From Pholis gunnellus (taxonomy: Eukaryota > Chordata > Actinopteri > Perciformes > Pholidae): a stretch of DNA of 64,000 bases. Under the pieces are notes generated by a model, which worked only from the letters and a program-made list of their open reading frames with translations, did not search any database and was not told the origin of the DNA. The stretch lies in NCBI GenBank assembly GCA_910591455.2, contig OU342809.1, positions 18,207,427 through 18,271,426 of the forward strand. Direction: 5' to 3'. The position numbers and the translations under genes were made by a program. This document shows, one piece after another, positions 58,114 through 64,000 of this stretch (position 1 is its first letter; the number at the start of each line of letters is the position of its first letter).

Positions 58114-59510
58114 GAGTTTAATGGCGGACTACAAACCAACGTTTAAGGTGCCACATACTGGACTGGAGTGTGTAACATCATGACTTTATTATCATTAGTT
58201 ATCATTAGTTATCATTTAAACACAATAATAATGTTATTTGTAAATGAAATAAACTTCATACAGAAGTTATATTCTGTGTATTGAACCCGCTCCATTCAAA
58301 ATATTAAATGAAGCCCTTTTAAACTGAACTTGTCCTGTCTCTAACAGTCCTTTGATGCTCCACTCCCTTCCTGTATCTACCACTCTGCCCTTCAGTCTTT
58401 CTCTTTCCACCCTGAACTTCCTCCACTCTATCAGCACATGTTCATCAGTTTCTTTACAGTTGCATATCTCACATTTATCCCACTCTGTCTTTTTCATGAT
58501 GTATATAACGTGTCATTGAGTCCTGGATGTCCGAACCTTAATCTGCTGAAAGTAACATCTTCTTTCCTACTTTTACTTCTATCACTTCTCACTCTGACTG
58601 ACGTCTGAATGTTGTTGTAATTTCTACCCTTATTGTCATTATTCCAAATTTCCTGCCAAGATGTAATAATTCTTCGCTGTATTACTGATTTTGCTTCTGA
58701 CCTCCCGAAACAAATTTCTAAAATATCACATTTGTTTGTTGCTCTTTTCTCAAGTTTATCTGCAACCTTATTTCCCTCTATTCCGACATGAGCCAGTACC
58801 CAACAGAGATGTACATCTATTCCTAAATGTTGTGAGTTCAGTAATGACATATAAACTTCAGTTAAAAGATCCTCTCGTACTGTTTGACCAGATTGTATAC
58901 TTTGTATTGCAGCTGCAGAATGTGAAGATATAACTACTTTCATTGGTTTGACCTCATCCACCCACTAAAGACTTATGATTACTGCTGTCAGTTCGGCTGT
59001 GTACACTGATAACTTTTTACAATTTTTGTAACAATGCTTAACAATTCCTTTGTTGAATTCTGGAATGTATATGCCCACTCCTACATGATTATTATCTGAG
59101 TGTTTAGATCCATCTGTAAAAATATTTATATGATTAGAATAGCTTTAATTCAGTACACCTTGAACCAAGTATCCGATATTAACATTCCTCTCACACCATT
59201 CTCTTCTCTTTTCTAATATCTCTAGATTTACCTTGGGTTGTGGAAATATCCATGGAGGAATGTTGCTCCTAATAACTGCCATACCATGTAGTATGATATC
59301 TAATTTGAACTGTTTCACTTTCCTGTTAACGTCCCATCCAAAGCTCTTACCAGAGAATGTCGAGTACTCCCAACCATTGTACAGGACAGTCGCTGCTGTA
59401 TTTCCGTTAAGTCCACCCTGAATTCTAATCCAGTGTGATAGTGGTAGCTTAGTTCTCCTCACATGTAATGGCAGTTCTCTGGGTTCCACCAGCAATGCAT
59501 TAATGGGTGT
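58064..59510 (-). mobile_element. I/Nimb-like LINE fragment, block E copy
   Basis: Longer than the block-B copy. From the 5' side it keeps the RT-RNase H connector (RELPLHVRRTKLPLSHWI), RNase H (WVLAHVGIEGNKVADKLEK, where G is changed to A in the usual GHxG) and the C-terminal CEICNCKETDEHVL motif. The 3' end has a long (GAA)n tail, seen as TTC repeats at 58064-58113. Frameshifts are present. Confidence 0.8.
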
Positions 59511-60888
59511 GGTTTTGACTCGGGAGATGAGTCAGAGGAAAAACATCCAGAAAATAAGGTGAACGGATAAAAGTCCATTCAGACAGGTTCTACGAGGAAC
59601 ATCCGATTCCGCTGCAACTTGGTGGGTAACCAAATAAAAGCCCTTAAACTAATAAAATAGTATATCACTACTCCTATCTTCAGTTACCTTCCATCTTGTC
59701 CTTATGTAACAGTTGTGGGTCATGGAACAAGACGACTCAAGTGATTGTTTTCCAACATTTATTTATTGAAGACAAAATATCATCAATGAATTGCCTTCTG
59801 ATCGTTTTCTGCCCCTCTGCTCCCTCAGCAACGAGTGATTTAATTCCTTTTCTTCAAATACACACTGACCAATCAGAGCTCAGTACGTGGACCGTTCATG
59901 AATATTACATAATCACACAGTTTAAACTGACAAATGCAAACAAAGACAGCCGGCAATAAATATCAGACTGTGTGAATTTGTAAATGAACAGATTTATGAC
60001 ATCACTGCTTCATTTAGAGCACGATAGATCTGACTATAAGTACATGTGTGTATTATGGTAAATTAATGTGTTGCAGATGTGTTCTCATGGTGTGTATGAC
60101 AATATTTTAGCCTTGTTCTTTCAGCTGTAGCCATAGTGGTGCGAAACAGACTTGGGAGTAAATAGAAAAAGAAATGTGTAAATATTCTCTCATCACACTG
60201 GTGCGTGTCGGCTTCTTGAGCCGTGTGTTACAGTCTCCGGTTACTTTAATGTCAACCTGAATTATGTTCATGTTCTTGATGTTGGTCTCAAAGTGCACCA
60301 GACTGATGCATTTAACTTTAAAATGTACAACATTTTCTTCCAGGTGAGCGTGCCCCCGGCCCCCTCTAGAAAACCAACACTAACTAAAAAATAAAAACTC
60401 AATTAGTCTACTGGATCAAGCTAAAGACAGAACCAAATCTGAGCGTGGACTCAATGAGCGATGCTCTCAAATTGAAAGAACACGCTCTTGGATAAAGATA
60501 GGATGAAAGCTCCATCGTTCCTCCCCTGTGTGATGTTTCATGTGGTGTGTCAAATATATTTTATACATTTTGTATAAAACCGTTATCACAAACAGAACCA
60601 CTATGTCTCTTATATGATTAACAGTGCCATTGATGAATAAATAATTCCTTCATCTGATGAGTGTACTTCCCATAATAAATTAATCCAGGTATACATCTGT
60701 TTTCACATTAACCGGATAACCTGTAACCAAGACTGTGATGGCGTCTGTGCAAATTTACAATATGTGATTTAACATTTGATAAAGAGTCTCTTCAGCGTCA
60801 TAAAAACAGTTCACATTCTTTTCAAAAGACGCCATCCTTCTGAGCATGTGCGCCCCTGAGTCAGGGTATCCCAGTTCTTCCACAGACC
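59511..60888. other. Duplicated noncoding segment
   Basis: Second copy of 34901-36340 with indels, plus about 250 private bases at 60420-60670. No gene seen. Confidence 0.5.
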
Positions 60889-61360
60889 CTAATCCACGTA
60901 GTGCACCTGCGCCTGGAGCTCCTTGGAGATGTACCCGAGAAGGGTTGCCGTCAGCTGCTGCTTCAGGGTGGCGTTGCCCATCACTAGAGCAGTTAGTTGA
61001 GCCAAATCTGTCCACTGAATGTCTCCGAGCACGGCCAGAAGACCGAGCCAAGACTGATCTGAGGCAGCGGTTTGAACTGTCCATTGGTCAGCCAGCAGCC
61101 CAGAAGGCCTCCGACAGCACCGCCTACAGGGGAAGAGGGTTTCAAACTTGTGGACTTATGAATGCACAGAAACTGTTGCATGCATTTTTTTCTCACTTAC
61201 CGACTGCGATACCAAGAGGTCCCCCGACTAACCCTCCAGCGAAGACCAGACCGCCCGCTGCTGCTGCTCCCTTCCCTGAGCCTTTCACTGTGGTCTGGAT
61301 TTGCCGATTGGCAGATAACTCACAACACAGCTTCATGACATCATCAAGTCGATGGCACAT
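60889..61360 (-). pseudogene. C19orf12-like pseudogene, copy 2
   Basis: Two exons on the minus strand: 61201-61360 and 60889-61123, with good splice sites. Exon 1 reads from MCHRLDDVMKLCCELSANRQ through KGSGKGAAAAGG to AGGLVGGPLGIAVG, and exon 2 continues with GGAVGGLLGCWLTNGQFKPL. After LPQI a net loss of 31 bp shifts the frame to an early stop. The downstream frame is well kept: LAQLTALVMGNATLKQQLTA, then LLGYISKELQAQVHYVD and stop at 60889. Human C19orf12 has the same glycine-rich hairpin; about 140 aa is expected. Only this one lesion is seen, so it died recently or the deletion is an allele or assembly error. Confidence 0.83.
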
Positions 61361-61411
61361 ACTGTGGATCAGATTTATACATTTAAGGAGACATGACAGA
61401 AATTACAACTG

Positions 61412-62020
61412 AAAGACACCCAGCTGTTCTTGTCATTTCCCCCCAGTGACACTCAAATGGAGGCACGCATCGCTGCGTGCTTGTCTGACATCTTGAAGTA
61501 GACACACCACCTCAAGCTCAACCTGGACAAAACCGAGCTACTGTTCCTCCCGGGGAAGGGTTGCCCGCACCGAGACCTGTCCATCACCATTGACGATACC
61601 GTCGTGACGCCAACTTGGACTGCAAGGAACCTGGGTGTGACCCTGAATGATCAACTGTCATTCTCGGCAAACATTTCATCGGTTACACGCTCCTGCAGAT
61701 TCCTGCTCTACAACATCAGGATTCGCCCCTTCCTCACTGACGAGACGGCGCAGGTGCTAATTCAGGCTCTAGTCATCTCCTGCCCGGACTACTGCAACTC
61801 GCTACTTGCCGGAGCCCCGGCGTCGGCCATCAGACCGCTGGAGCTTGTCCAGAAAGCTGCAGCTCGCCTGGTGTTCGATCGCCCCAAGTTCTCCCACACA
61901 ACTTCCCTTCTCCGTTCTCTCCACTGGCTCCCTGTAAGAGCTCGCATCCAGTTTAAGACTCTGGTGCTTGCCTACAGGGCAGTAAAAGGAACAGCTCCTT
62001 CCTATCTCCAGAAAAAATGA
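61412..62020 (+). mobile_element. L2/CR1-type LINE fragment, second copy
   Basis: Starts at the catalytic-region end (DTQLFLSFPPSD-like, from about 61415), then LKLNLDKTELLFLPGKG, NLGVTLNDQLSFSANISS and VLAYRAVKGTAPSYLQ. It lies right beside the C19orf12 copy, as at 36673, and in the same orientation, but the breakpoints differ. It ends at about 62020 in the hAT element. Confidence 0.8.
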
Positions 62021-62022
62021 AG

Positions 62023-63417
62023 ACGACAGTGGTGCCAAACCCCCCCAAAAGTCTAAATGTGTGCACAAGTACAATCCTGACTTCCTTAAGTACGGCTTTG
62101 TGAACGGAGGCCATAAGGCAGAGCCGAGAACCCAGTGTGTGGAGTGTGGGCTAATGCTATAAAACGAAGCACTGAAGTCTTCGAAACTAAAGCGACACCT
62201 CGCGACGTGGGAAACGCACTACTGCTAGTTTTTCTTCGCTTTTGCTGGGACAGTAGTTTGCACGAAGACATACTGTTTTGTGGAGAGCTACCAACACCGA
62301 GCTACGGCTCAAGAATGTTTTTCCGCTGCATGGATAACTACTTCGCTGAGAACGGCCTGGACTAGCAAAACTGTGTTGGGGTGTGCAGTGATGGTGCAGC
62401 GTCAATGACTGGCAGGCATAAGGGCGTCGTCAAGCAGATACTTGATCGTTCACCAGAAGCTAAATGGACCCACTGTTTTCTCCACCGTGAAAGCCTTGCA
62501 GCAAAAAATATGTCACCAGAGTTCCATGAGGTGATGGATGTGAGTGTGAAAACCATCAACTTCATTAAAAGTAGAGCTGTGAACTCCAGATGTTTTGCCA
62601 AGCTTTGTGAGGACATGGAAGCAGATCATGTCCAGCTGCTCTATCACAGTGAGGTGAGATGGCTCTCAAGAGGACTGGTCCTCAATCATTTGAACTGAGG
62701 AATGAGGTCTTCTCTTTTCTCACTGAGGAAAAATCTCCTCTGGCACATTACTATGCCAAAACGAAGGTCACAGCTAAACTTGCCTACCTCTGTGACATGT
62801 TTTCACCGCTGAACCAGCTGAACATCTCACTTCAAGGGAGAAAGAGCAACATATTTGTGTGGAAACTTGCTTCGTGGACTAAGAGGGCCCAGGAAAAGAG
62901 GATGGACATGTTTCCACTTTTGTCTGACATTTTGGAAAACTCTCCTCAGGTGCAGATCAGTGACTCAGTCTCTCAGCACCTCTCACAACTGGCAGAGAAA
63001 TTTGATGAATACTTTCCTGAGGATCCCAGAGACGGACACATGTGGATTTTGGACCCATTTTCTGGGGATCCCACTGAAGATGATGTTGCTTTGCCCTCAC
63101 ATCTGGAATTCCAGCTTCTGGAAGTTTCCACCGACAGCACTTTAAAGTTGCAGTGGGGCAAACTGGACCTGGGCTCCTTCTGGATTGCTGTCTCAAAGGA
63201 GTACCCATGTCTAGCACTGAGGGCTGTGAAACTCCTTCTCCCATTCACGACTACATACCTGTGTGAATCAGGATTCTCTAGTGTGGCCACAACTAAGATC
63301 AAAGCCCGAAACAGACTCAGAGCAACACTGGAGGCTACTCTGAGAGTGAGCCTTTCCCCCATTCCACCCAGACTGGATCTGATCGTGTCTGAGAGAAAGG
63401 CCCCAGTGTCTCATTAA
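62023..63417 (+). pseudogene. Decayed Buster-like hAT transposase (ZBED5/FAM200-like)
   Basis: The BED finger is readable first (YNPDFLKYGFVNGGHKAEPR, then QCVECGLML, a stop, and SSKLKRHL). A deletion then removes the front of the catalytic domain. DYFAENGLD-like sequence with a stop at 62363 follows, then VGVCSDGAASMTGRHKGVV, WTHCFLHRESLAAKNMSPE and LYHSEVRWLSRGLVL. A frameshift near 62697 leads into a 252-residue frame with CESGFSSVATTKIKARNRLR, the C-terminal hAT dimerisation block, ending at 63417. Terminal repeats were not found. Confidence 0.82.
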
Positions 63418-64000
63418 GAGGTGGACATAAAAAGGGAGTTGTAGCTTGTCAAAAAATGGACTGTTGTGACTGTTGTTATTGTTCATTTGTCACAGAGTTG
63501 AAGAGCAACTTCTGGTTCTGCCATGCAAAAATGAAGACTGCTGAAGCATATAACTCCCAGATTATAAGGCTATATTTTCATTTGCACTTTATTTAAATTG
63601 TATTTATAGTTTATTTAATTTGAAACTTATTATTTTGAATGTATTTATTTTATTACCACATTATTATTTTATAAATAATATTATTATTATTATTTATAAA
63701 ATTTCCATTTTTTTCTCCGTTTTTTGAGAGTCCCTCCTTTTTTTCTGTAGTGAAATCTAATTATTAATAATTTTTGTGTTAATAAGCCTGACTTGAGCCT
63801 TTAAATTTGTTCTTGTATTAGCTTGATTTGTTCCATGAATTGTTAGCCTGTTGTTGTATGTGCAGGTTTATATACACATGATAAATAAATGTCTTTGTGA
63901 TCATCACATTGTATCATCTCATTTATTTGACAAGCTTTTTGCTTGTTAAACTGTAAGTGGATTTGATTTAGTTATTGAATACAAATCAAACCAAGAGTGA
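63418..64000. other. AT-rich 3' flank of the hAT transposase
   Basis: AT-rich with ATAAATAAATG near 63880. It may contain the element's 3' part; no terminal repeat or gene is recognised. Confidence 0.4.

Overview
This is nuclear DNA from a teleost fish, most likely a spiny-rayed (percomorph) species; the species cannot be named from sequence alone. The evidence is spliced vertebrate genes (rxylt1, uqcrfs1, C19orf12-like), fish-type C2H2 zinc-finger genes with a short coiled-coil first exon, and a dense load of fish transposons (hAT, piggyBac, BEL/Pao, L2-like and RNase H-bearing LINEs, a solo LTR).

Layout. 0.5-4.5 kb: rxylt1 on the minus strand, six coding exons, 442 aa. 4.9-11.4 kb: uqcrfs1 on the plus strand, head to head with rxylt1, two exons; its intron holds a hAT with perfect 8-bp target duplications and a decayed BEL/Pao element. 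From about 10.5 to 61 kb the window is a tandemly duplicated cluster. The repeating cassette is a uqcrfs1 exon-2 copy followed by a minus-strand zinc-finger gene. Three exon-2 copies (10.8, 27.6, 43.8 kb) and five zinc-finger genes (here ZNF-A to ZNF-E; exon 2 at 12.5, 29.3, 38.0, 45.6 and 52.8 kb) are present. Blocks A (about 10.5-19.6 kb) and D (about 43.4-52.5 kb) look nearly identical by eye. C and E share a solo LTR; B and E share the downstream LINE and a C19orf12-like pseudogene region. 19.7-27.4 kb: one large foldback-type DNA transposon with 1.9-kb inverted arms carrying arrays of a 10-bp unit, separating blocks A and B. 60.9-64 kb: a second C19orf12-like pseudogene, an L2-like LINE fragment and a decayed Buster-like hAT transposase.

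How the pieces relate. rxylt1 (dystroglycan glycosylation) and uqcrfs1 (respiratory complex III) are housekeeping genes that may share a promoter region. The C19orf12-like remnants next to uqcrfs1 match the human neighbourhood at 19q12, where UQCRFS1 and C19orf12 both lie. The zinc-finger genes are probable DNA-binding repressors; their expansion inside transposon-rich DNA fits the common pattern of zinc-finger clusters and transposable elements growing together, although no target is known. Shared and private insertions, several with a matching empty site elsewhere in the window, let the duplication order be partly reconstructed. The most unusual object is the foldback element, including a probable spliced minus-strand gene of unknown family inside it.
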